DNA of 33,777 nt from Brevundimonas vancanneytii. Its GTDB lineage: Bacteria > Pseudomonadota > Alphaproteobacteria > Caulobacterales > Caulobacteraceae. Numbering within the stretch: position 1 is the first letter of the stretch; every line of letters begins with the position of its first letter. Of the stretch, positions 9,401 through 16,352 are shown one piece after another. A program made the translations under genes and the position numbers. The notes under the pieces were generated by a model. It did not search any database. It had not been told where the DNA came from and worked only from the letters and a program-made list of their open reading frames with translations. Where the stretch lies: NCBI GenBank assembly GCA_945861515.1, contig CAMAVA010000014.1, positions 1 to 33,777 on the forward strand, given 5' to 3'.

Positions 9401-9703
9401 CTGATGTTCCAACTGCACCCCAACTTCCGCGGGTTGCATTTCGAGTATCGCGCCCCCGGCTCGGAATGGTGGGTCCAGCTTTCCGGCTCGGTGGTCTGGG
9501 GCCTCAGCTTTTCGACCCTCCTGACCCTGTTCATCACCCCGGCGGCGCTTGCGGCGCCCAGAACGCTGAGCAGGCGGTTCCGCAACATCTGGAACCTTGT
9601 CCGTGGTCGCCAGAGTTGGGACCAACGGATCCGCGCGGGAGACAACGTCAAGCGGAAGGACGCGATTGTTGAACCGGTCGACCTTCGTCCGGCGGCGGAA
9701 TAG
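6446..9703 (+). CDS. RND family efflux pump permease (AcrB/HAE-like)
   Basis: A 1085-residue inner-membrane RND transporter. The start MISALIHEAIRRRKVVLGVA is the first membrane helix, followed by a large periplasmic loop, helices 2-6 (about 325-480), a second periplasmic loop and helices 8-12 (about 860-1040). The internal duplication and length fit the family. A ribosome-binding site AGGAGG precedes it. In helix 4 the motif reads GILVDGGIVVVEY: Asp399 is kept, but the second Asp of the AcrB Asp407-Asp408 pair is Gly400. In helix 10 VVGHNIVLVD places His939 where AcrB has Lys940. The proton relay therefore differs from AcrB. Substrate is unknown. The stop is 3 bp from the convergent ABC exporter stop. 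Confidence 0.94.
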   Translation: MISALIHEAIRRRKVVLGVAVVASLFGLLTYLNLPRESSPDIPVPFVSITVPYPGVSPEDAERLLVRPLETELQSLEGLKEMNAVAAQNAALVYLEFEVNFDKDKVLEDVRAKVDLARGRFPPDAEEPVISENNVNDDPFIGIMLFGAAPERSLFKTSQALQDRLEALPGVLRTELGGGREEVLEVTIDPTRMQAANVSASELAQVIGRNNQLIPAGNLRTAETEFAVKVPGVVENPQDILALPIKRNGDRLITIGDIGDVRRTFKEPRRITRFNGQPTFSIDVVKRSGANILDSVKQVRAAVAEEQKRWPDTIQVAYTFDESEFIERSLTILESGLIIATILVMTIIVGSLGVRQGIMVGVSIPVCFMIGFLLLQAFGLTLNQMVMFGLVLAVGILVDGGIVVVEYADRKMAEGMDREEAFAAAGTRMFWPVVNGTLTTLCAFVPFLFWNSIPGKFMSFLPITLMMVLGASIFVALIFTPAFGSIFGRKQGVDTEHLEEIQKSEHGDPREMKGFMGWYARTLWSAGHHPFRVTAVALLVMVAIVIAFGSKTHRTEFFLDEDPESATVWVKARGNLTAESSDRLVRQVEQRLIGLQGMESLYVASGKFSGGGRSSPPADAVGRIQVEFQDFEDRKALGLRGKDITADIRERVADVPGVLTEVRLPQGGPPQGKDVQVELRGADPAALDRAADLIKARLASDPQLIEQEDNRASPGIELNLTVDREAAGRYGVDVLSVGQAIQFVTTGVLAGRFRPDDAEDELDIRVRFTPENRNLAAFDRLKITTPFGPVPASYFVKETPSQQVTSIQRRDAQRLIILQANTIEGVAANQKIAELRPWLEKAGIDPNVRWKFTGADEEGQEAAQFFIVAMVATLFMMAVILLWQFNSFYGIVVTLSAVVLSTMGVLLGVVVNLANTFDYISVLMLGTGVVALAGVVVGHNIVLVDTFYQLRRQGYEADEAAMRSAVQRFRPVMLTTVVTVVGLLPLMFQLHPNFRGLHFEYRAPGSEWWVQLSGSVVWGLSFSTLLTLFITPAALAAPRTLSRRFRNIWNLVRGRQSWDQRIRAGDNVKRKDAIVEPVDLRPAAE

Positions 9704-9706
9704 CAA

Positions 9707-11548
9707 TCAGGGCTGCTTTCCCCGGGTCTGACGTCGCCAAAGCACAGCATATTCGCCGCCCTGGGCCAGCAGGTCTTCGTGCCTTCCGCGCTCCACGATC
9801 TTGCCGCGCCGAAGAACGAGAATCTGGTCGGCATCCGCGACAGTCGACAGCCTGTGCGCCACAACCAGTGTCGTTCGTCCGGCACGGGCCCTCTTGAGGG
9901 TGTCCTGGATCGCCGCTTCGGTGCGACTGTCCAGGGCGCTGGTGGCCTCATCCAGGATCAGAACCCGGGGCCCGGCGAGCAAGGCCCTGGCGATCCCGAC
10001 CCTCTGGCGCTCACCCCCAGACAGCTTGAGCCCCCTCTCGCCGACCCGGGTTTCCATGCCTTCCGGCAGCCCGGCGATAAACTCCGTCAGTTCGGCTGCG
10101 TCCGCTGCTGCGGCAATTTCCAGCGGTGTGGCTTCCGGCCGCGCAAAGGCGATATTGGCCAGAAGGCTGTCGTTGAAGAGCGCAACATCCTGGGGAACCA
10201 GAGCGACCATCCGCCGGAGCGCGGAAATCTTCACGCGGGTCAGGTCCACGCCATCGAGCAGGATCCGGCCTGCCTGCGGATCAATCATGCGGAGGGCGAG
10301 CCGCACCAGGGTGGTCTTGCCGGCGCCAGACGGGCCTACAAGGGCAACTGTCTCACCTGGGTTGGCGACAAAGCTGACGCTCTCAAGCCCCTGGGATCTT
10401 GCGCCATGCCGAAACGACACAGACTCGAAAACGACCGAGCCCCCTCGCCCATCCCCTGGCGGAGGATCAACAGCATCCGTCGCCTCCGCGACGTCCGGCT
10501 TCTGCCGACGGAGTTCCATCATGGCTTCAAGATCAATGAAGCTTTGACGGATTTCACGATAGGCGAAACCCAGGATATTGAGGGGTGCGTACAGGTTTAT
10601 CAGGATGAGGATGGCGGCTGTGACGTCCCCCGGACCCATTCGTCCCGCCTGGGCCTCGAACCCCGCCAGCAACGCCATTGCCGCCAGTCCGACGGTCATG
10701 ATGGCCGCCTGGGCAAGGTTGAGCAGGCTCAATGAGTTGGTTGCGAGGATCTGGGCCTGGGCGTAGGCGCCCAAGGCCCGTTCATAGTTTGCAGCGGCTC
10801 TGGTTTCTGCTCCGAACGCCTTGACGGTCTCATAGTTGAGCAGGGCGTCAACCGCCCGGCCCGCCGCTTCACTATCGGCATCATTGAGCGCACGGCGGTG
10901 GGCAATCCTCCAGTCCGAAATCGCGAAGGTGAGCACTCCGTAGACCAGGACGGTCATGACCGCCGCCGCCGCAAACCGCCAGTCATAGGCCTTGGCCAGC
11001 ACAACCGCGGCAATCACCAGTTCGATGGCTGTCGGACCCAGATTGAACACAAGGGCCCGGAGCAGGAAATCCATGGAGCGGGCGCCGCGATCAATGACCC
11101 TGGACAGGGATCCGGTCCGCTTGCCCTGGTGAAACTCCATGGAAAGTGACAAGGCATGGCCAAAGGCCTCGGCTGCGGCTCGCCGCTGCGCGGCTTGCGC
11201 GACAGGTGTAAAAATCACATCCCGAAACTGCGGCGCGGCGGCGGCGAGAAACCGCACCAGGGTCCAACCGATGATCAGTCCGGCAAAGGCGATGCCCACC
11301 TGCGTAGGTGCGCTCTTGCCGGCGCTGAGATCATTGACTGCAGCCCCCAGCAGAAGCGGCGCAAGGACTCCAAAGATTTTGCCGCCCAGGGTGAGTGTCA
11401 AGGCTCCGCCGAGACGCCAGCGCAAGCCCGGCGCTCCGCTCGTCAGGATCACGGCGAGCAGGTCCTTCAGGGCGCTGACCGCACTGACGGGCGCTTCGCC
11501 CGGCTCGGCTTGTCCTTTCGGGCGACTGCGCTCCGGCATCGGTCTCAA
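9707..11548 (-). CDS. Atm1-type ABC exporter, fused permease and ATPase
   Basis: A 613-residue half-transporter that works as a homodimer. The permease spans about residues 45-340 with six helices. It has the Atm1/HMT1 hallmarks LLNYETVKAFGAE and AYREIRQSFIDLEAMMELR. The ATPase domain has Walker A GPSGAGKTT (405-413), Q-loop VPQDVALFND, signature LSGGERQR (509-516), Walker B RVLILDEATSALD and the H-loop in VAHRLS. Atm1-family proteins export glutathione conjugates or sulfur species used for Fe-S assembly or metal detoxification. The TTG start at 11548 overlaps the upstream lipoprotein stop; ATG 11539 is an alternative. These two genes probably share a transcript. Confidence 0.93.
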   Translation of the reverse strand: MRPMPERSRPKGQAEPGEAPVSAVSALKDLLAVILTSGAPGLRWRLGGALTLTLGGKIFGVLAPLLLGAAVNDLSAGKSAPTQVGIAFAGLIIGWTLVRFLAAAAPQFRDVIFTPVAQAAQRRAAAEAFGHALSLSMEFHQGKRTGSLSRVIDRGARSMDFLLRALVFNLGPTAIELVIAAVVLAKAYDWRFAAAAVMTVLVYGVLTFAISDWRIAHRRALNDADSEAAGRAVDALLNYETVKAFGAETRAAANYERALGAYAQAQILATNSLSLLNLAQAAIMTVGLAAMALLAGFEAQAGRMGPGDVTAAILILINLYAPLNILGFAYREIRQSFIDLEAMMELRRQKPDVAEATDAVDPPPGDGRGGSVVFESVSFRHGARSQGLESVSFVANPGETVALVGPSGAGKTTLVRLALRMIDPQAGRILLDGVDLTRVKISALRRMVALVPQDVALFNDSLLANIAFARPEATPLEIAAAADAAELTEFIAGLPEGMETRVGERGLKLSGGERQRVGIARALLAGPRVLILDEATSALDSRTEAAIQDTLKRARAGRTTLVVAHRLSTVADADQILVLRRGKIVERGRHEDLLAQGGEYAVLWRRQTRGKQP

Positions 11549-12363
11549 GATGCGTCACCCAGGACAAGGGTGCTTTGAACTCCGCCGCCAGGGGTCATCC
11601 AGTCGATCCGCCAATGTCGACCGATGCGGGCGGCCCGGAACGGTTGGCCCAGTGGCGCTGCCGGGCTGATCGATAGCACCGAGGTCTGCTCCCCGCGTTC
11701 GCCGGCGATCTCGAAGCGCCGGTCGCCAGACGCCAGGGGGCGCTCGATTGCAAGATGAAACCGGCCTTGACGATCCGTCTTGCCCGCGCCGGCCGCACTT
11801 CGGTCAACGCGCAGGGATACTCCCGATTCTGGCAGAGCCACCCCGGCCACGGATGCAGCGCCGTCCCGGTCAAAATCAACACTCAGCAGGCGCGGCGCGG
11901 TACTGGCGGGGCCGATAACCTGGGCGCTTGCGCCGGATCTAAGTTGCGCAGACCGCCCGTCCGGCAACACGGCCAAATAGCCCTGGGCCTGAATTCGACG
12001 ATCGTCCTCAGCACTCATGGAAAGACCGAACAGTTGCACCCCAGCCGATGCTGGAATGCGCACTGACCAGACCCCATCTAGGCCGGCCCTTCCGGTCATC
12101 GTCGCTCCGCCGGGTGCGCCAAGTCGAACCTCCGCGCCCGGGTCGGCATTTCCGTCGAGCTGAATCTGCCCATCGGCAGCTCGGCGGCTTGACATCAACG
12201 ACGGCGGTTTCAGGTAGCCTGCTTCAGTTGCCGGATCGGCGCCGGACTTGGGAACCTCGCCACGCCAGGCGCTATCTCCCGGTTCGCTCGGTCCGCAAGC
12301 CGTGAGGACCACAAACCCGCTCACAAGCGCCCACTGCTTCCACACGATACTTGAAACCCTCAC
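11545..12363 (-). CDS. Predicted lipoprotein with Ig-like repeats
   Basis: A 272-residue protein from GTG 12363. The N-terminus is a lipoprotein signal: a basic/hydrophobic stretch ending in the lipobox LTAC, with Cys23 as the predicted lipidated residue. The frame extends upstream to 12570, but that part has no signal and would overlap the divergent LOG gene. Two segments resemble bacterial Ig-like repeats: one around DGNADPGAEVRLGAPGG ending GVWSVRIPA, and a second around VALPESGVSLRVDRSA ending GRFHLAIE. I do not recognise a named family. It overlaps the Atm1-like exporter by 4 bp, so an envelope-associated role linked to that exporter is possible but unproven. Confidence 0.75.
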   Translation of the reverse strand: MRVSSIVWKQWALVSGFVVLTACGPSEPGDSAWRGEVPKSGADPATEAGYLKPPSLMSSRRAADGQIQLDGNADPGAEVRLGAPGGATMTGRAGLDGVWSVRIPASAGVQLFGLSMSAEDDRRIQAQGYLAVLPDGRSAQLRSGASAQVIGPASTAPRLLSVDFDRDGAASVAGVALPESGVSLRVDRSAAGAGKTDRQGRFHLAIERPLASGDRRFEIAGERGEQTSVLSISPAAPLGQPFRAARIGRHWRIDWMTPGGGVQSTLVLGDAS

Positions 12364-12397
12364 CAGGAACGTTGAACATATTCCATCGAGATTTTCC

Positions 12398-12422
12398 GGC
12401 GCGCCTGCAAGCGCGCCTTTTT
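12398..12422 (+). terminator. Terminator-like hairpin in the leader of the LOG gene
   Basis: GGCGCGC (12398-12404) and GCGCGCC (12411-12417) form a perfect 7-bp all-GC stem with a 6-nt loop, followed at once by five T residues: the form of an intrinsic terminator on the + strand. It sits 15 bp before the LOG start codon and does not follow any + strand gene. It could be an attenuator in the LOG leader or a block to antisense transcription. Confidence 0.55.
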
Positions 12423-12436
12423 GTTGTGGAGCGAAG

Positions 12437-13045
12437 ATGACGGACAACGGTGGGCCCATGCCGGTCGCGATAGGCTCAGTTTGCGTGTTCTGCGGCTCCT
12501 CGGACGAGGCAGATCCGGAGTTTCTGACGTCAGCCCGGCGGTTTGGTGAGCTCTTGGCCGAAAGCGGCATTCGGCTGGTCTATGGAGGCGGAGGGGTTGG
12601 CCTGATGGGCGCCTGTGCGCGGGGGGCTAATTCGGCGGGCGGAGCAGTCCTGGGCATCATTCCTGAATTCCTGACAAGCCGGGAACAGCCATTCTCCGAC
12701 GTTGAAACCGTGGTCGTTCAAACCATGCACGAACGGAAGATGCAGATGTTCACGGCATCAGACGCGTTTGTCATTCTGCCAGGCGGTGTCGGCACCCTTG
12801 AGGAAGTCGTCGAACTGCTCTCCTGGCAACGGCTGGGACTGCATGACAAACCCATAGCCTTCTACAGTCCCCGCAACTTCTGGCAGCCCCTGTTCGAGCT
12901 GTTTCAACACACCATCGCCGAACGCCTGACCCCGGCGAGCTTTTCGATGGCCTGGCGCACGACAGAACGTCTCGAAGAACTACTTCCGCTTTTGACAGAA
13001 ATGGCGGCTCGCGGCCGATCCCCTTCCCTGCCCGAACTCACTTGA
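12437..13045 (+). CDS. LOG family protein (TIGR00730), nucleoside 5'-monophosphate phosphoribohydrolase
   Basis: A 202-residue Rossmann-like protein. After VCVFCGSSDEADPEF come LVYGGGGVGLMGACARGA and the catalytic/nucleotide-binding PGGVGTLEEVVE. These are the two signature motifs of the LOG (Lonely Guy) family, which releases free base from cytokinin riboside monophosphates or AMP-like nucleotides. The conserved Arg-Lys pair, MHERKMQMF, is also present. The ATG at 12437 is preceded by GGAG at a good distance (tgtggagcgaag), which decides the start; the frame is open further upstream without family similarity. It is divergent from the lipoprotein gene. The true physiological substrate in bacteria of this type is not certain. 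Confidence 0.92.
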   Translation: MTDNGGPMPVAIGSVCVFCGSSDEADPEFLTSARRFGELLAESGIRLVYGGGGVGLMGACARGANSAGGAVLGIIPEFLTSREQPFSDVETVVVQTMHERKMQMFTASDAFVILPGGVGTLEEVVELLSWQRLGLHDKPIAFYSPRNFWQPLFELFQHTIAERLTPASFSMAWRTTERLEELLPLLTEMAARGRSPSLPELT

Positions 13046-13075
13046 CTTGTCGCCTTCGGGAAAAGCCGGTCGGAC

Positions 13076-13221
13076 CTGCAGGATGCGATGTCTGCCAGTC
13101 GCAGAAGGTGAGGATCCCAGAGCTCAGGAAACCCGACTCAGACTCAGGACCCGGCCGGAGAAACAACCGGATTTGGATGCCGCCCCGTCAAACTGGATCA
13201 CACGTCGTTCGCATCCTGCAG
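13076..13221. repeat. 13-bp perfect inverted repeat in intergenic region
   Basis: CTGCAGGATGCGA (13076-13088) recurs as its exact reverse complement TCGCATCCTGCAG (13209-13221), with 120 bp between. The whole lies in the 232-bp gap (13046-13277) between the convergent LOG and SDR genes, where I find no convincing gene. It may form a long-range stem in an RNA, mark a small mobile remnant, or act as a transcription barrier. No target-site duplication was seen. Confidence 0.5.
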
Positions 13222-13277
13222 CGCTGGCCAGGGACCCTTGGCGACCGATCGGCTCCCGCTCGCCAGACTCTGTCGGG

Positions 13278-13964
13278 TCAAACACCGCCCGTTACCGGCA
13301 GGAGCGCGCCGGTGATGACTGCCGCCTCCGGCCCTGCCAGAAACATCATCACTTCAGCAAGCGCAGCGGGTTTTACCCACAGATTGAAGTCTGCATCAGG
13401 CATGTCCGCCCTGTTGGCTGGTGTGTCCAGGATGGACGGTAAGACAGCATTGACGGTAACTCCCGCGCCTTTGGTTTCTTCTGCAAGCGCTTCGGTCAGA
13501 CGATGCACCGCCGATTTTGACGCGGCGTAGGCGCCCATACCGGCCATCGCCTTCAGAGCACCATTGGCGCCAACATTGACTATGCGGCCTGATCGTCTGG
13601 CAAGCAGATGCGGCAGAACCGCCTTGCTGGCATTGAGCGTCGTCACCAGGTTCATGTGATGCATTCGCTCCCAAAGGGCGAGGTCGCTGGCGCCCACCGT
13701 CTCCCAGCGAAATCCACCGGCGATATTCATCAGCACATCGATCTGCCCGAAACTGGCGATGATCGAATTGATCGCCTCGGTGGCCTGCACGGGGCTGGTC
13801 AGGTCGACGCCGCCCAGAACCATGGTTCCTTCTGTCTCATGCTCGGACGCCGCGGGTGAAAAATCGATCTCCGCAACGCGGTGGCCAGATGCAAGCGCGG
13901 CTTGGCAAACGGCCTTTCCCAGGATTCCGGACGCCCCTGTCACAACCACAACCCGATCTGTCAT
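13278..13964 (-). CDS. SDR family oxidoreductase
   Basis: A 228-residue short-chain dehydrogenase/reductase. The N-terminal TGASGILG is the coenzyme-binding motif, NIAGGF replaces the usual NNAG, and YAASKSAVHRL holds the catalytic Tyr and Lys. The position before it reads NVGANGALKAM, where a catalytic Ser is normally expected around GANG, so the Ser appears replaced. The C-terminus VITGALLPVTGG is typical of the family. A ribosome-binding site AAGGA precedes ATG 13964. It lies 51 bp downstream of the stop of the Wzz-like gene on the same strand and may be read through from it, but its substrate is unknown and a polysaccharide role is only possible. Confidence 0.88.
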   Translation of the reverse strand: MTDRVVVVTGASGILGKAVCQAALASGHRVAEIDFSPAASEHETEGTMVLGGVDLTSPVQATEAINSIIASFGQIDVLMNIAGGFRWETVGASDLALWERMHHMNLVTTLNASKAVLPHLLARRSGRIVNVGANGALKAMAGMGAYAASKSAVHRLTEALAEETKGAGVTVNAVLPSILDTPANRADMPDADFNLWVKPAALAEVMMFLAGPEAAVITGALLPVTGGV

Positions 13965-14015
13965 TTTGGATCCTTCAACCCTTTTCCGGTTCGGGCGACA
14001 TAGTGACGTTCGGCC

Positions 14016-16124
14016 TCAGATCTTGGAATACACAAACCGCGGAATGAAGAACCGTCGCTTGTTCAATACGACACCGAGGACCGCGCCGCCGCCCCCCTCA
14101 ATCCGGCGAACAAGATTCTGAACGACCGGGACGCGGGCAGACTCAGCTTCGACAACGATCAGTGTCATATCGGCCAGAGGCGCAATCAAAACCCCCGCCG
14201 CAGACCTTTGCACCGCCGGAGAGTCGAGCAGGATCAGGGGATAGTCCGCTCGGGCGGCCTTCAGGAAGGCGAGCCATCGGTCATCGGAAAGGGATTGACC
14301 GGGCCTGGCCATCGGACCCGTGATGTACAGGTTCGAGCGGTCCACCTGGAAGACATTGCGAGCGTCTTCCACGGCGTCCAGTCGTCCGCCAAGATGATGA
14401 ATGCGCGAGGCGAGCGACTGTCCTTCCAAGGGCTCGACGTCGATCAACAGGACTCGCCCCAAGGTTCGCTGCGCTCGCATGATCGCCATGTCCAGACACA
14501 GACTGGACACGCCTTCCCCCTCATCAGCGGCGACCCACTGGACAATGCCGCTGCCGTCTCCCACCAGACTGCGCAACAGACGGTGAACAAGGTTGACGTC
14601 ATCCGCCGTCATTCGCCCCGGCAGCGGCCGCCAAAGCGGCGATCTGGCCATGTCTTCAGGTCCCTTTGGCACGGTGACCAGAACAGGGAGATCCAGTTTC
14701 GATTCAGCGTCGGAAGGGCTGACCATGATCTGGGAGGTCGCAGCAGACACGACAATCAGGCTCATTGCCGCCACAATACCGAGCATGAAGCCGGCGACCA
14801 GCACGATCGCGCGGCCGGATTGGCCCTTGGACGGCGGCTGCGCCCGCTCGACGATGCGGACGTTGGCTTGGACGCCGGCCAGGGCGCCTTCCAAACGCGC
14901 GTCCTCCGCCTTCCTTGCAATGTCCTGATAGGCGCCTTCAAGAAGCGCCCGGTTGCGAAGCAGTTCCCGATAGAGGGGCCCCACTTCGATCAAGGATTGA
15001 AGCCTGGTCGCGTTTTCGTTCAGGGCGTCCAGGGCCTGCTGGCGTCCGGCCTTGAGCGCCGCTGCCTCCCCCCGTGTTGTCGCCAGTTGAGTGTCCAGAT
15101 CCTGATAGACCGGATTTGCACCTTGCCTCACGAGGGCTGTTTCCTGCTGGGGCGCAGCGGCGATGGCAGCCTGCAGGCCGGAAATCTGGCGGTCGAGTTC
15201 AGCCACGAGCGGATGACCATCCCGGAACTTCGCCGCCGCCACCCGTCTTTGCTCCTGCACGGTCGACAGAGCCGTTGTGAGGGCCTCGACCTGCTGCGAT
15301 CGCGCCCAGTCGGTATTCAGGGTGATCATCGGGGCCGTGTCCCTGAGATCCTGGTCCAGTCGTCCCTCACGGCCGCCCGCCTGGGAAATCTGCTGGTCCA
15401 TGCCCTGAAGCTGGGCGATCAACGTGGTCTGGCGGGTCTGGGTAGAGACCAGTTCCTGGTTGTAGTCGCCGATCCTCGATGCCGAAGAGACGGATGCGAT
15501 CTGCGCTTCGAGGGCCGCAAGCCGCGCCCGGAGGTCGGCTTCCTGCTCCCGGATTACCTTGACGTCAGATCGTTCAAAGATCTCACGCCGGCGCTTGATG
15601 TAGAGGTCAATCAAGGTGTTCAGGAGTTCGGCGGACACTGCGGCATTCCGATTTCGGAGACCCAGCTCAATCACATTGGACGCCGGGACATTCTCGATCC
15701 GCAGATCCTTGCCCAACTGCTCCAGCGCCAGATTGATTGAATTTGGGTCCCCTCGCAGTGAGGGGTAAACTGTGGAAATCCCGACAGCGTTGAGCGCCGA
15801 GGCCTGGATATCCTTGGATTTCAGGATTTCCATCTCGGCATTGACAATCTGGGCCCTGTCAAAAGTCAGGCCCGGACCGCTACTGTTGACCGTTCCCCGG
15901 AAGATGTAGTCGTCGCCCAGGAGAATCAGCAGTCTCGACTGAGCCGTGAACACGGGCTTGGCCGTGACAGCCAGACCCAGGGACAGCACCACCGGAATAA
16001 GGAAGATCAGCAGCGCCATCCTGCCATAGTAGAAAACAGGCGTCAGAAGGTCGCGGGTCGTGAACCCTGCTCGGCCAGGTGACCGGGTCGAACCGACATC
16101 GGAGGCGGTGGTATCGGTCAACAC
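14016..16124 (-). CDS. Polysaccharide chain-length/export protein with degenerate BY-kinase domain (Wzc/GumC-like)
   Basis: A 702-residue inner-membrane protein of the PCP-2a type. It has a first membrane helix (about 36-56), a large periplasmic Wzz domain rich in coiled coil (about 180-410), a second helix (about 438-462) and a cytoplasmic P-loop domain (about 505-690). In Wzc-like proteins this regulates polymerisation and export of capsule or EPS. Here the Walker A reads ADEGEGVSS, with Val539 in place of the essential Lys. Walker A' reads LLIDVEP with Asp562 kept, and Walker B LILLDSPA. No tyrosine cluster exists at the C-terminus (only FVYSKI). The kinase is probably inactive. The start is GTG 16124, not well supported by a ribosome-binding site. 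Confidence 0.92.
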   Translation of the reverse strand: MLTDTTASDVGSTRSPGRAGFTTRDLLTPVFYYGRMALLIFLIPVVLSLGLAVTAKPVFTAQSRLLILLGDDYIFRGTVNSSGPGLTFDRAQIVNAEMEILKSKDIQASALNAVGISTVYPSLRGDPNSINLALEQLGKDLRIENVPASNVIELGLRNRNAAVSAELLNTLIDLYIKRRREIFERSDVKVIREQEADLRARLAALEAQIASVSSASRIGDYNQELVSTQTRQTTLIAQLQGMDQQISQAGGREGRLDQDLRDTAPMITLNTDWARSQQVEALTTALSTVQEQRRVAAAKFRDGHPLVAELDRQISGLQAAIAAAPQQETALVRQGANPVYQDLDTQLATTRGEAAALKAGRQQALDALNENATRLQSLIEVGPLYRELLRNRALLEGAYQDIARKAEDARLEGALAGVQANVRIVERAQPPSKGQSGRAIVLVAGFMLGIVAAMSLIVVSAATSQIMVSPSDAESKLDLPVLVTVPKGPEDMARSPLWRPLPGRMTADDVNLVHRLLRSLVGDGSGIVQWVAADEGEGVSSLCLDMAIMRAQRTLGRVLLIDVEPLEGQSLASRIHHLGGRLDAVEDARNVFQVDRSNLYITGPMARPGQSLSDDRWLAFLKAARADYPLILLDSPAVQRSAAGVLIAPLADMTLIVVEAESARVPVVQNLVRRIEGGGGAVLGVVLNKRRFFIPRFVYSKI

Positions 16125-16352
16125 GAACTCTGGGGCCGAAGATGATCAGGGCCGGAAAAATCCGGTCCGATTCACCTGTCGTGCGTCAGCAAGACAGGAG
16201 AATCAGGCGGAAGCCCCTTACAGTAGCAGAAGCCCGACTCAATCGGCGACGACCGCCTTGGCCCAGATGTCCTCGAAGGCCGCCACACCGAGAGCCAGGC
16301 AAACTGCCGACGAACCGCCTGGGTTCGCGGCGAAAGGAATCGGGAGACGGCC
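16125..16352. promoter_or_regulatory. Divergent intergenic region of the polysaccharide locus
   Basis: This 228-bp gap separates the leftward Wzc-like gene from the rightward export-protein gene, so it should hold promoters for both. It contains a hairpin at 16149-16168: GGGCCGGA pairs with TCCGGTCC around an AAAA loop, with one G-T pair and no T-tract. I could not assign promoter boxes with confidence. Confidence 0.45.

Noticed and set aside
12364-12570. N-terminal extension of the lipoprotein frame
   Set aside because: It would place 69 unrelated residues before a lipoprotein signal peptide and overlap the LOG coding start.
13042-13530. 162-codon open frame on the plus strand after the LOG gene
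   Set aside because: Its second half is antisense to the SDR gene and its first half has no recognisable protein character.
14208-15740. 510-codon open frame on the plus strand
   Set aside because: Antisense to the Wzc-like gene, with no motif or ribosome-binding support.
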